Below are positions 11,532 to 23,973 of a stretch of 64,000 nt of DNA, one piece after another. The DNA lies in NCBI RefSeq assembly GCF_016906535.1, contig NC_057376.1, positions 1,302,001-1,366,000 of the forward strand. The letters are read 5' to 3'. Every line of letters starts with the position of its first letter. The first letter of the stretch is position 1. A program made the position numbers and the translations under genes. The notes under the pieces are model-generated. The model saw only the letters and a list, made by a program, of their open reading frames with translations, had not been told where the DNA came from and did not search any database. The DNA is from Rhizoctonia solani. Taxonomy: Eukaryota; Basidiomycota; Agaricomycetes; Cantharellales; Ceratobasidiaceae.

Positions 11532-12655
11532 CTTAATCAGTTCGTCTAAAAAAACAAGGTAAACAGGGGAAGTCCTCAGGAGATGGATTATAATATAAGA
11601 GCAGTTTATCTAGAATTAGGACAGGTATATAAAGATGTTCAATACGTTAGGTTAGATGCCGGCCGAGCTCCGCGTAAGTGTAGTGGTGGATGGATGGAAG
11701 GACCGCACGAGGATAGGTGGCTGTGCTTTGGGATTTCCAACTGTCAAGGGGACATCTTTGGCTTGATCTTGTGATCCAAAAAGGAAAATGAGATGTGTAA
11801 AGCCTGTAAGATTGCAATAAAACTTTTTGATCTTAATCCAGTTTTACGAAGATGTAAAATTCTGATACTAACGGTAACTCTGACCTAATAATCCGAGGAT
11901 ATACGACCTTCCTATTCGAGCCTGCAGCGAAAGTTTAAGCTCACGCATTGCATGGGCCCAAGATTCGAATCTGAATGGATCCGATTGTTTTTGAGTTACA
12001 CTGAAATTCCAATGGCTGAAAGGCTTCTGTAGTCTGCGAACTTTGCGTCCTGCCCTGGACAATATAGGCTTGTATGTCTCCACAAGACTGCTTGCAAGGC
12101 GGCTAAAAGAACTGGCTCTGCAAGCCTGTATGGTGCCGATCACGAGGGTATATGCCATACTATCCCTGCCTAGCAGCAGTAGACGAGGAGTCCGGATCAA
12201 GCGGCTCTAGCAAGGTGGGCATGGAGCACAGGCTGGACCAGGCAGCATGCTTATGTCGCTTGCTATGCGTGACGATGGGTGACACTCGCTTCCGTATCCC
12301 GTACATCTTACGCAAGGCACGTCTACTTAGAATTTCTACGTCAGCTACCGAGTACACATGTATGTTCAGCAAAGATATTTGTTGGATTGTTTTGCCGCGT
12401 TGGTGTGGCATTACATAGAATTACTAGCGGGCTCTCACGAGTGCCTATGGGCTGTGGAGCTTGCCAAGGCGAAAACCCCCCCGCCGGAAAACCAAGCCAC
12501 CAAGTTCCAGACATTGAAACTGAAGCATAATAGCAAGCATTCACCTCTATAAAGGTCGCTATATGATACATGAGATGTGGCACAATACAGGTGTTGCTAT
12601 TGGGATACGCAAAAAAGAGCAACAAAAGAGCTGTGTGATCAACGTCAATCGCTAT
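11532..12655. other. Gene-poor gap of 1.1 kb
   Basis: No gene recognised. Minus-strand open frames at 12200-11868 (110 codons) and 12411-12160 (83 codons) are adjacent but show no domain, no codon pattern I trust and no joining splice sites; they may be remnants of an old gene. A palindrome AGATTCGAATCT near 11949-11960 resembles a T-loop but has no tRNA around it. Confidence 0.3.
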
Positions 12656-13150
12656 TCAAGAGGATGTTGCATCATTTGCGTTATCCTCTGTAGGTGGCAA
12701 AGTCTGTTCTTGTTCTTGTTCTGGTGAAGCAAGTCCCAGCGAACTATCTGTGGTTGTAGTTGGAGTTGCCGGAACGATTATCCGCTTATTCGAGCTGGTC
12801 GATATTCGAACTGGCACAGGCCCAATGTCAGTAACTTGTCTTGGAACTAAAATTTAAATACAAACCAGATTTGAGTTCCATCCCCTTATCGAGCAGTACA
12901 TGCATATCTTTTCTTGTGGACCGGGTGCTCTTCGACCACCTCCCTAAAACACACTCAATCAGTCTCTGTGAATGTTATGAAAAGGCCTATACTTACTTCT
13001 CCACGAATGTTTCAACGATAATGTTTGGTGCTGAGGGGCTGGAGGAGGAGGGAACAGCTGTGTTGAAAGTGGATGAACCAGCCGATTAGGGGTTTTCGGG
13101 GATGAAGTAGGAGGAGCGCTCAGAGAGCGGGATTCTTCCAGGTTGCCCAT
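12656..13150 (-). CDS. Small hypothetical protein, Pro/Ser-rich, three exons
   Basis: No family recognised. ATG at 13150 gives MGNLEESRSLSAPPTSS, then LSTQLFPPPPAP. The most protein-like continuation is SAPNIIVETFVEK, GTAAGT intron, EVVEEHPVHKKRYA, a 53-nt intron (GTACTG..TTTTAG), then PRQVTDIGPVPVRISTSSNK and an acidic tail NANDATSS with stop at 12658-12656. The N-terminal frame and the NIIVETFVEK frame are offset by one base near 13035-13050. Alternatively the first frame continues to KHSWRSK and joins exon 3 through an implausible 19-nt intron. I prefer the first reading with one missing base. Confidence 0.45.
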
Positions 13151-13675
13151 TGTAAGTAGTGAATTAAAATTGAGTTTTAAAAGATTATGTATTACCTATT
13201 ATCTTTGGCATGTTGTGGTGTGGTAGAACTTGAGGCTTGTGGGATGATGATTTCAGTGATTTGTGGTTGTCACGCTTGGGTTGGCACGCACCTGGTATAA
13301 TCGTATTTCAGTCTCGACCAAGACGTCGATTGATGAGGTATAGATAACGGTTCGCTTCAGCCCAACTACGGGTCAGATTGATAACTACTAAGTTTCAGCA
13401 CAAAAGTAAGTGGGAGAGCAAGTGAAGTTACAAGTAACCAAAGCAAGAACCAAACAAGGGCTTTGATATATATTAGGTAAGTCATTTGTCGAAGCACCAG
13501 TCATACACTCATGTACAGGGACGCTACAACAACAGCATGCAAGTCTAAATACTCAATCCTGACTGACGACTGGACTTGAGATAACTAAAAAAAAAATCCA
13601 ATATTTCTAATCTCTATTGCAGTATTCTCCTAGGTCGAATAGATTCTCTCGGAGCGGGAGCTGAAATTTAACTCT
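13151..13675. other. Divergent promoter region
   Basis: 525 bp between the start of the small minus-strand gene and the start of the phosphatase gene on the plus strand. Contains an A9 tract near 13586-13596. No other feature seen. Confidence 0.4.
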
Positions 13676-16164
13676 ATGCTTCTTGCTGCTTCCCCACACT
13701 CGCAGCCGGATGCCTATGACGCACTTTCCACCGCGTCCGCCCTACACACTCCCCAGCAACTTGCACAGCTCGAAGCTGTGGCGCGCGCACAGGCGCGAGA
13801 GACACCAGAGTCGAGTTTAGTATCTGATGATGAAAAGTATCTCGCCGCACAGGTACGATATTAGTATCTCGATCCAAATTTAACGTCGTTTATTTCATTC
13901 TGTTCTATTCTGTTTCTATAGCTGGTGTACCTTGCCTCGCAATACCACGGATCGGAGTATAATCGTCAAAAAGCAAACGTACCGCAAGGGTTGTACATAC
14001 CGCTTTCTATTCAGTTGCCTACGCATATCGCAGAACTTAGGACGCGTCAAGCAACGTCAGCTGAGAGACAGGCTTGGTTCGTTGGAGAGGGTGATGAGCT
14101 TACCGAGGATATGGATGTGCCCAAGGAAGAGGATAATGACAGCACTGCAAGCAAACCCGAAGACGAAGGTTCCAGGTCCCCCAAAGTGGTTCCTGGTCAA
14201 CCACAAGCGATTGGTACCCAGACCGAGACTGTTCATTTCGAGCAAACACCACCTTCATATCCGCGTCGACCCTCTTACTTCCAGCCCGAAATAGTGCAGG
14301 TCGATTTGCTACACGATGCACTGGGAAATTCTTTGTTTCCTGCATCGACAAGATTGCCTCACGGTGCGTTGGCATTGCTCGGGACTCAGCCTCCTGCGTT
14401 GGACCCGGATGTAGTGGAAACCCCGCCCCCTCTCAAGGAGACTGATTTACCCCAATTCCCTGAGAGATTTGTGTTATCTTCCCCTCGTGATAATAACATG
14501 CAGCAGTTGCCTTCGACTCGCCTCGCCTCGCAGTCGCAGCCATCCCCGTCCCATTTTTTGCGTCCCCTCTTGCCCCTCCGTCCGGCCCCAGTCCACGTCG
14601 CGCCTTCGCCTAGTCCACAACTTCAATTGGCCCTCGAGACGGCCATATCAAAGGACACACTCCCTCGTACTCCTCCAAGCTCAGCTCCGCCTTCCCCTGG
14701 GCTTGGATCAAGGGCCCCAAGGCCACCCGTGCCCAAAACCTCAGAGTCACATCCTATAAAGTATGCAGTTTCTTTTTAGCAGCTTACGTGTCACTAAATC
14801 CCGGCAGCATATCTCAAGTTATTCCTCCCGACCACATTGGCGCAATCTCTTCCCAACTTACTCCCCGATTCCAACCGCAGGGACAAAGTTCATCGCCCCA
14901 AGGGACATACTTTTGCATTAACCCAACCTACAGACTCGACCGAGTCATATATGTTCTCACGGCTCGCGCTTTTGAAGCAAGGGCTGCTATGGCAAAATAC
15001 TCCCCTGTCCCTGTCCGTGTAAAATTTGGAGAAGGGAGCACCACTGGGCCTGCGGTATTTGTGGGTCCTGGAGTGAAGAGTGAGCCGAATATCAGCAAGT
15101 CCACAACTCCTGCATCCCCGGCACCAAATGGAAATATGTTGGGCTTGGGACTTGGTCTTCAAGGAAATGAATCTCCATCGCCTGCCAGTACTAGTGCTCC
15201 TGGTCTTGTACCGCCGAATATAAACGACGATTCACATCCGAGGAATAAACTCCCAGCGCCCATTGTATTGCCAACTCTTCTACCCCCACCGTCGGCCGGA
15301 CTTCCCCCTCCTCCCAGCCTGAATGCATCTAACACGATAATCAGCCGGCCTGTCTTAGGGAACCTATACCTTTCCTCTTGCCCAGGGAAGAAAGTTCGGT
15401 TGAACGGGCCCACAAGTACAAAGGGTCGAGGTGCAATTTGTCGAGACCTCAAGGCCGATTTAGAAAGAATTAAGCAGACAGGAGTTTTTTTGATTGTTTG
15501 GTACGTGGTCTACCTTTTATTTGTAGAGGTCGGGGCTAAGTTAGTCAATGAAGCTGCTTAGACGATGATGAATTGGAGTTTCTGGGCTCTCCATGGGAGG
15601 AATACCAAAGATACGCAAAGGAGGTTGGCCTGGATGTTTTACGGTCCGTTCCCTTTCTTGCGCCCTTCCCCTTTTGATCCTAACCAATGAGGTAGATTGC
15701 CTATGCCGGAGGGTCTGTGTCCACTTAGCGTACAAACTATGTCAGAGCACATGGACAAAATAATCCGAAGCTATACTCTTAGGGGTAAGCATGTCCTTGC
15801 CCATTGTCGAGGGGGCGTTGGACGTGCCGGACTGGTTGCTTGCGTCTGGATGTTGAAGTTGGGCATTTGTGGTTCCATATCATCGAAGCAGCAGCAAGAC
15901 CCGGCATCTGGAATTCGGCAGATGACAGATTCCAGAGAACAAGTAATACGGGATCCAGTAACACAAGCACCTCCTGACCACCTGATGCGCGAACGAAAGG
16001 TCCCAAGAGATAGCATGGAGCTCCTTGAGCGCGTAGTATATATTATTCGGAGACAACGAAGCGTGAAGGCTATCGAGACATACGAGCAAGTTAGGTTTTT
16101 GTTGGAGTTCATCGAGTATTTAAGGGATTTGGACGCGAAATCTGAGATGCAGTCAACGTCTTAG
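13676..16164 (+). CDS. Large disordered protein with C-terminal dual-specificity/CDKN3-type tyrosine phosphatase domain
   Basis: Five exons fit exactly: 13676-13852, 13922-14760, 14808-15500, 15554-15643 and 15696-16164, total 2268 nt, 755 residues. Introns are 69, 47, 53 and 52 nt. The first 430 residues or so are Pro/Ser/Thr-rich and probably disordered. A folded C-terminal part begins around ISRPVLGNLYLSSCPGKKVRL, passes VFLIVCCLDDDELEFLG and LPMPEGLCPLS, and reaches the P-loop HCRGGVGRAG near residue 635 (H-C-x5-R with nucleophile Cys and binding Arg). A helical tail (RVVYIIRRQRSVKAIETYEQV) follows. The C-terminal fold resembles KAP/CDKN3-like protein phosphatases acting on phospho-Tyr/Thr. 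The substrate is unknown. The long N-terminal extension is not usual for CDKN3 itself. Confidence 0.8.
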
Positions 16165-16253
16165 TATTTTTGGTTGTTATTTCGTGAAAGCTCTGGCATT
16201 GTATATCCACTTTACATCGCTATCGCATATCGTTTATCCATTTATACAGTCAA

Positions 16254-16780
16254 TCATCCATTAGAATAGCCCAGCTGTTGGGCATATTCAAGGAGTTCCT
16301 CTCTTGCCTGCACCGATTCACGCCACGCTCGGATATCTATATTAGGGACGGATTGAATGAGGAACGCTCGAATCACTAGATCGGGCACCGAGTTCGGATA
16401 GGAGGGCACTTCTTCACCCTCCTTCATAATCCCGGATCATTGGAATGAGTACATCTATATTCGCGAAGCTGAACTTGAAGCTTACCTCAATTTGCTCAAC
16501 GTACCCAGTTATCATCACATGACATTTCAGCTGCTGGAAAAATCCCAGGTGTGCTTTGTCTGACGAAAGTATCACTGACACGTCCGCTGGCCGATAATGA
16601 CCTTCGTCTTCCAACCAGATGATAGACGAAGTCGGCTCCGTCTTGACAACTCTGAGTGGTTGGTCAGCTTGAAATAGGATTGGGATGGAGCTCAAACCTC
16701 GCAACCAATCTAACTCTCTGGCCTAGGATTTTGCGAGTGATAGAGGAGAGTTTTACCACACATGCAGACTCTCGCCCCAT
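16254..16780 (-). CDS. TEN1: Probable TEN1-like CST telomere-capping subunit (OB fold)
   Basis: Small OB-fold protein. ATG 16780 gives MGRESACVVKLSSITRKILG then QRVRLVARV, an intron of about 46 nt, VVKTEPTSSIIWLEDEG, ADVSVILS, KAHLGFFQQLKCHVMITGYV and EQIE. After an intron the C-terminus reads VIRAFLIQSVPNIDIRAWRESV and AREELLEYAQQLGYSNG, stop at 16256-16254. The order (a G-x-x-V-R-x-V-A/G-R first strand, a turn, then a v-x-G-x-l-x-x-G-Y-V-E strand, then an 'x-R-x-x-x-x-x-x-x-G/N-I/V-D-x-x-x-x' helix) matches TEN1, which with STN1 and CTC1/Cdc13 binds telomeric single-strand DNA. TEN1 is poorly conserved, so this is a pattern judgement. It lies 165 bp downstream of SKI3 on the same strand. 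Confidence 0.55.
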
Positions 16781-16944
16781 TATGATCCGAATATATCGCT
16801 ATTGTGACGAGCGAAAAGTGTGGTGGTCATGGTCAAAGCCAAGCGCTCAAGGATCACATTACACTCAGACTCACAAGCAAAGTCAAACAGTATTGCCTTT
16901 GAATATATCATGCAAAATGTGATTTAGTATAAATTTATAATACT

Positions 16945-19900
16945 TCAAGTGTCTTTTGGTAATCTGTTCAGTACATATGTTAATGCAAGGTAGTTGCGTT
17001 CGTCCCAAGGAGCCAGCATCACAGCCTTTTCAAGCCCCTTCTGAACACTGGGCTCCAGCTTGCCCACTTTTGCACTGGCAACACCAGCAATCCTTAGGAG
17101 AGGACTAAGTTCATTCCTCTCGGAGATATTCTTTAATGCTGATATAGCAACTTCAACAGCCTTGTCGTCTCCTGTTTGGACAAGGAACTCCAATAAGGCT
17201 CTAGTAGAAGAAGTGGTAGCAGATTTGAGGGCGACGGCGTTCCGAACGACTTTGAGCGCTTGGTCAAGGTTGCCTTGTGCTATGTGATGTTGTACTAGTA
17301 TTCGATCTACTTGATGGCCGGGATCTAGAACCTGACGCTTCTCGGTCGGCATACCGAGGATTTCAGACAACGCTGCATCTACCAGGTCAGGTTCCTGGTA
17401 CTCAATATCAGCACTTAGCTCAGCTAAGAGTAAAATGATGCCTTACGTTGTTAAGTGTTCCGATCGCCACAAGCATTACAATGCATTCTAAATTAGAGGG
17501 GTCTTGTTCGACCCTAGCTCAATGTTAGTGTCTGGTTCAAAGGGGAGAGATAGATGCCCACATTTCTAACAGCTGGGATTTCGCTGCCTCTTTCGCGTCC
17601 TCAGAACCCACCTCCCAAAGAGCCTGGCAGAGTGATATGGTGACGTTTTCACGCACATGCGTCGATACAGGTGCACTCGCCACAGCTGCCTCGAACATTC
17701 CAACAGCAGCTTCGAAATCATCTAGCATGTAATGCGCAATTCCTGAACTAGCTTGAGCGTGGGCACGACATGTTTTAATTGTGTCGTCCTCAGTGGATTC
17801 AGGTAACAAAGCCAGTGCAGTGTTGAACGCGTCTAATGCAGCAGAGTAGTCCCCCTCGGCTAGCTGTAGTCGTCCGAGATTAACTTTAGCAATCCCATAG
17901 TGCTCAGCAATATGCGCGTCCTCCGTTGCTTCATACAAGGTTTCTAATATCGGAATGGCCTGCATCAAGAGGTCGGTAGCCAGCGAGATAAGACCCAGGC
18001 GTTCTGCGACCAGAGCTAACAAGTGTAATCCAGATGAGTCGTCGGAGAAATGTTGGCAGTAACGCTGTAGAGCGAAGAAGGCCGGGAACAATGTCTCAAC
18101 CGTAGATGTATTTGCAGTGTGCACAAAACACTTGATCCCATACTCCTTATCTGCTCGAGGCTATACCACAAAACAGGTTAAGGAATATCTAATATTGATT
18201 ATAAAGGTAACTCACAGAGTACGAGGCCAATCCAATCGCATGTTCCAAAAGTGTCTGTGCTTCAGCGTGCTTTTGATTGCGTACCGCTAAAAGAGATTTT
18301 CCAACCCAGGCCAAACTGGCATCAGGGTCAAGAATCTGAGATCTAACAAAAACATGTTGAGCAAGCTCGACATCGTCATTGTTGAGGTATAGTAGGCCAA
18401 GTCTGGCCCAGTGATCAGCCTCCTGTAATAAATTAATCAGTGGGTAGCACATAATGTATAAGAGACTGATGTCACCTTGCCGTCTATTTCTATTGCCTTT
18501 ATGAAGGCATGCTGTGAGATTTTAGGGTCATCAGCGAATGACAAGGACCCATAAAGGCTCCAGAGTTGGTCGTTTGAGGGATCGCGTCGTAGAGCATGTT
18601 TCACCGCCACAATCGCCACAGACTCTAATTTTTTCCGTTGCTCAATAGCATTCTCAAATGGTCTAGCATTAAAAGTAGCTATAGCAAGCCCAGCCCATGA
18701 ATTTGCCAGAGAATCTTCATTGTCGGTCGAAAGTGTTACCAGATATGCGCTGACTGCGGCTGCCATCTTGAGTGCCGTCCCGCCGCTTGGGACACCAAGT
18801 AAAGAATCAACGATTTCAGAAACCAAGAAGGCGTCTCCTAAGTGACGTTCGAAATCTTTTGCACGTGCTACGAGTGACTCTGCGAGCGGGGCAAGCGCGC
18901 CTTGTACTGCAGGTACGTTCAAGAATACCCGCTTCTTGCCAAGTTCGGTCAAGGCATCATAAGCCAATCTCCATCCAACCCTTCGAGCGACCTGCATTAT
19001 TGGCTCACTAATCAACTGAAACGCATAGTCCAACGAAGAACACCACGAAATCTCGGCGCGAATAGAATAGCCTGTCTGAGCTTCCAAACAACCTAGTTCC
19101 AGGTAAGCTTTTCCAAGCCCAATGATAATCATAGGATCTTCAAGCCCAGGGTGATCAGCCAGTATCTTGTTGAATGTATCAACTGCCTCTAAGTGAAGGC
19201 CCATATCTCGTTGAACGGTGCCGACAATATATGCGGCAATCCATTCGTTTGAAGGGGCAATGGCCTGCCCTTCTCAAGAGCCTTGAGGGCAGCTATATGT
19301 CGTCCAGATTGCGCGTATGCCTCTCCGAGTCGTAGCCAAGACTGATAGTCACCTTCATTCGCCCTCAGTGCCACTTGAAACGATTGGATAGCAGGTGCAT
19401 AGTTATGCCGATTCTACCATGTCATCAATTATTATTCATCAACTCTGACTAAGGCCTTACGCACCATCTCAACTAGCCCAATAGCCTTCCATGCCCATGC
19501 GAAAGTTGGCTGATGACGAGCAACCTCTGTACTTGGTTTATCGAGCCCTCCGGTCAACCCGCCTTCTCCCTCAATAGTTCGTCGGGCGACAACTTCCACA
19601 AGGTCCCATTCTCGCTCTTCCGCAAAGCCCTCGGCAAGCCTTCGCGCTGCCTCTCCTTGACTTGCGTCCAATTCAAACGCCTTTTGGAAACATTTTGAAG
19701 CTCGAAGTGCATCCGGGGGGTTCGCATGCTCGTTATAATAAATACCTAATGATGTGAACGCAGATGCGTAGCTCGGGTTGAACTTCAAAGCCCCAATAAA
19801 ACGTTTGTAAGATTCGTCGCGCCGTTCGCCTAAAATGAAGAAGGTTCTGAGCATACAAAGTGTAGTAATAAATCAGATATCAAACCTCCAATATCCCATA

Positions 19901-22105
19901 AACATTTTCCTAGACGCCATTCCACTCGTGCCCTATCATCTGGGGGCGCATCACCCAAGGCCAGAGCTGAAGAAACTTCGCGCAGTTCACTAAGGCTGGT
20001 CTCAAGTTGACCGTCCATTGCCATACACCACGCAACTTCTTCTCGAGCCCGAACACCAACCCACCCAACCGTGTCGTCTCCATCTGTTTCTTTCATCACT
20101 CGTTGGAAGTGCTTGATGGCATCTCCCCAATTCTTCGCGTATTGGTAAATATATGCGCGAGCCATAAGTGCGCCAACGTGGCCTGGGTTACGAGCGAGTA
20201 CTTCTTCCAATATGCGCGATGCACGAGCATGATGCTTGGGTGGGTAAAGATGAACCAGCCCGGTTGCTAAAATCACATCAAAGGCTTTTCGCACCCTGAA
20301 GACAGATTCATAAATGGGAATCCCAAAGCAAAGCCACTGACTTACAGTGGCAACTTTTTTCCTGTATTGTTTTCAGCTCGTTTTACTAGGTTGATTCCTG
20401 CTTCGGCTATACGTATAGCATTCTTGTGATCACCATCGGCTGTGTATACATCCCCAACAATGCGGTGTGCAATAATCGACTTGGGAAGTTTCGCAAGATT
20501 GGTCTGCAAACTCCATAAAATCTGAGCCATGTACCAGTGGAATAGACCCGATAAACATACCAGAATTGTTTCTACAGGGTCATAAGAGCTGTCTTGTTCC
20601 TGGGCAACCACGGTTTCTGAAACGGCAGTCTCGCTTTCATCATCGTCTAGAGGAATATTCAAATAATTCAAGTATGCTGTGAGCAATGTTGCTAGTGGCT
20701 TTCCGCGAAATAACTTGGAAAACCGTCGGAATACCCCGAAGTCGTATCCCTCTAATATCGAGTGTTAGATACGGTAAAAAAAACGAATGTAGTGTCCCAC
20801 CAATGTCATAGACGTCCAAGTTTTCCATATAGCAAGACCAGGCTAACTCGTCTGGAAGCCCCAGCAGAACCGCACCACTCGCCATGTCTTCAACGACCTT
20901 GTACGCAGCATTCTTTTCCGACGCATACTCGGAGTTTGTAGGGAGAGCATACAGATATCGCTGCCGGTGGCGAAGCAGCTTCGACTCTGTGTCTCTCCTT
21001 AGTTGATCCGAAGTGTTTGGATGGTTCAATATATCTTCGTACAGCGCCGGAAGCTTCGTAAAGATCTCTCAGTTTTATATATCGCCAAATCCAGGGCGTC
21101 TGACCTTGGAAGCTCCCCAAATATCGCGGCCAACTTCGTTTTGGACCTCTTGTTGGGTACCTGCGTTGATTCGAGTTCGCCTTCGTTCCACTTCCTTTGT
21201 GTACGCCTCCTCTTCCGAACGCTCGACCACAGCTACGATCTCTTCGAGTACGGGAAGAGAATTACCCATCGCTGCTTGAATATCGTATATCGTAGTTTTG
21301 GTTGGAGCCGTAGGTTCTAGTGGAGGTATAGTGGACAATACATCGTATAATCGAGATTCGGGCAAAAGGAGAGACAAAGCATTGGTAACCTGCCCTTCAG
21401 TGTTCAGAAAATAAACAACATCAGTAAAGATAGTGTTACCTCAAGTGCTGACCCGTGTTCTCTTCTGACTTCAATCAGCTTCTGGAGGAATTCTGCGACC
21501 TTGGTAGCATCACCCCTGATAAATGCAGGGACATTGCTTGGTTTATCAACACGAGCTGGTGAGATAAACTCACGAATTGGAGGCAATCTCGATCTCCTTT
21601 TCTAAGGTTTCGTCTAAATCATCCCAGCGTTCTGTCTTCTCCTGAATCTTCTCGATGCCCTAATCGGGATATAACTTAGATGCGGTCCATACCTTGAAGT
21701 GACATACATACCCGCCAAGCAAGTAATTGATCCGGCTGGATATCGATCGCTTTTCGATATGCCTAAAACCATAGTTAGATAACAAGCAATAAGAATAGAC
21801 TTTCACTGAAACCCACTTGCTCGCTTTTGTCTATTTCATTTAACTCAAACGATGCAAGACCCAAGAACACGTTTCTGTGATCGGTCGAAATATATTTACT
21901 TTTTGCGGGATAAAATGACCTGAATTATCTTACCCGTTGTAGTTGGCTGCATCGTATGAAAGGACGTCTTCTGCAGTCCTTTGAGCAGTTTTCCAATCTT
22001 TATTATTGATAGCCTCTCTAATCAAGGCTATAGTTTATATCCGGATAAATAAGCATTATGTATGTACCTTGACACTTTTAATTTCGCCTTGATCACGCTT
22101 GACAT
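16945..22105 (-). CDS. SKI3: SKI3, TPR scaffold of the Ski RNA-exosome cofactor complex
   Basis: Very long TPR protein (TTC37 in animals). It scaffolds Ski2 helicase and Ski8 to feed mRNA into the cytoplasmic exosome. ATG 22105 gives MSSVIKAKLKSVK, then ALIREAINNKDWKTAQRTAE, VLSYDAANYNG, NVFLGLASFELNEIDKSE and AYRKAIDIQPDQLLAWQG, which is the typical Ski3 N-terminus. Then come tandem TPR units throughout, for example KRFIGALKFNPSYASAFTSLG, WLRLGEAYAQSGRHIAALKAL, AVDTFNKILADHPG and SALDAFNTALALLPEST-like units. The C-terminus ends NYLALTYVLNRLPKDT, stop at 16947-16945. There are many introns of about 50-60 nt. It shares a 165-bp divergent promoter region with the securin-like gene. Confidence 0.9.
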
Positions 22106-22270
22106 GGCGTAAGTTGGGGATGGCCAAGGGTTGTAGAATGGAGCGGCGAAGCAAATTGCAATTCCAAATAAGCGCGACGGACCCTGCCACCGACCCTCGT
22201 GTCTCAGAGCCCGAATCACAACAAACGACCTGACCAGCTCCACACTCAACAATAATCACTACTGACTCTG
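22106..22270. promoter_or_regulatory. Short bidirectional promoter between SKI3 and securin-like gene
   Basis: Only 165 bp separate the two start codons (22105 on minus, 22271 on plus). Both genes must be driven from this stretch or from inside their neighbour. No TATA box or known site identified. Confidence 0.5.
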
Positions 22271-23728
22271 ATGCTGGGTACTCGCTTTCACGATGATGTA
22301 CATATGGGTGGCCGAGGGCAATTCGGCAAGACGCCTGGTCGGATGAATACCAATGCCAGGAAAGAAAATCCCGGTGGACTTCAAGCAACAGTTAGAGGAA
22401 AGGGGGGCTTGGGGGGAACTTCAAAAACGCCCGGATTCAACGGTGCTGGTCCACTGGGTAAGTTTATATCCAATTGACCCCTTACATAGATGACTTACTT
22501 TGCACTTTAGAGCCAAAAAGCTTGTTCAAGGATGGGAAGGTCACTGTGCAACAAGCACAATCTATCAGCAAGGCCTTCGCTCTACTTGACAAGACTAATA
22601 AAACACCTCATGTCAAGTCACGCAAACTAGTGTCAACTATGACGCCTGTTGCTGGCTCGGCCAAGAAATCCAACTTAAAACTGTCATTTACACCTGCGCC
22701 ACCACAAGTTACCGACGATGCCTCAAAGGCTACAGTTCGTCGTCCAAGTGCTGCACGGCTTAGTATACGTGCCCCTCGCTCTGGAAATTTCCAAACGCCC
22801 GATGCACGTGGGCGACCAGCCCATTGGGATGTTGGCGATATAGGCCCTGATATGGATGAAGGTGTTCAGCTATCCAACGACATTGAGGCTAAAGTACGAC
22901 AGGTTCAAGACGAAGAAGAAGAGCTTGAGTACATGCCTCCAACTGCAATTGGTGCGTCATTTGATATTTACAGCTTCATTCAACAATCTATCTCATAAGT
23001 GATTAGTCCCAGAGTATGAACCACTGTTCGAAATGCCGACTTGAAAGTATTTGGCCAAACGGTGTACTCCCTGACGCATTCATATTGGCCAAAAGATGAG
23101 ATTAATGTGTTGAACGCAATCCGGGACGAGGGCATTATCGATGCTCGCTTTGACCTACCTTCGTCTCATGATTTAAGTATCCTTGACCCTCGTAAGTACA
23201 CATGTGCTGCGTGAGACAAACCTACTGACTTCTAGTGCAGCTGAGGACAATCCCTTCCCCGTTCGTATCTCATTCGCTGATTCTAAGAAGCCAGAGACTC
23301 GGGGCCGTTCAGCGTCAGTATCAGCGCGCAGTGGGATGAGCGGCATTGTTAGAGCTAGACCAGCATCGGTGGCCGATGTCAGAACGGATAACATTTCCAG
23401 GGCCCCTTCTCGAACCTCCAGCCGACCTGGTTCCACTGTTCCTCCCCGTACCAATCCTGCCATCAGTGCCCGCTCGACGTCAACTGTTCCGTCCAAGTTC
23501 GATGTTTCTAGTGGGCGGCCGGGTGAAAACACTGTGCGTCGACCAGGCACGTCGCTTGGAATACGTTCAGGAGAGAGTACGGCCCGAATTGCCGGGAAAA
23601 TGGTAGTACCAAGACGTACGGATGCCAAGGTTACAGGTCATCCGGCACCCCAAACACATTTGGTAGAAGCACTAACTATACCTGTTGACGGGTCTGCTTT
23701 GGATGACGATTTCCTATTTGAAGTATAA
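22271..23728 (+). CDS. Securin-like KEN-box protein, frame interrupted once
   Basis: ATG 22271 gives MLGTRFHDDVHMGGRGQFGK, then TPGRMNTNARKENPG with a KEN degradation box at residues 31-33, then SKTPGFNGAG. Exon 2 starts EPKSLFKDGKVTVQQAQSIS and has several K-T-P/T-P sites. A Pro-rich LEYMPPTAI is followed after an intron by VPEYEPLFEMP. Here the frame is lost by one base (22984-23045), after which DLKVFGQTVYSLTHSYWP and FDLPSSHDLSILDP read on. The last exon is Arg/Ser/Thr-rich, ends LDDDFLFEV, stop at 23726-23728. KEN box, basic N-terminus and acidic hydrophobic 'PEYEPxFEMP' block suggest an APC/C substrate of securin type (Pds1/Cut2). No D-box is obvious. The name is an inference; an unrelated mitotic protein is possible. 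Confidence 0.45.
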
Positions 23729-23973
23729 CTTTCCTATTGAGAATGGCATCATTTACATTCTTCGCAGTTGTTTTATGTTGTATTTCATTTCACGGGTCGA
23801 TATGTATACAAGCCTTATTTCATGTTTATCCGCCTAGAGCTGAAACTGTACAAAATGGGTATCAGTCTAATTAGAATTGCCAATGGAGCGGGAACTGTCG
23901 CATACGTGCATACCATGAAAGCCGCTTGCTGCATGCCTGATGAATACTCCGTGAATAAAGTATGCATTCATAT

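Noticed and set aside
11940..12010. tRNA-like T-loop (AGATTCGAATCT)
   Set aside because: It is only a short palindrome; no acceptor stem, D-arm or anticodon arm fits around it on either strand.
12847..12865. A 19-nt intron (GTTTGT..TTTTAG) in the small minus-strand gene
   Set aside because: The same acceptor pairs with an upstream GTACTG donor to give a normal 53-nt intron and a better protein (HKKRYA joined to PRQVTD).
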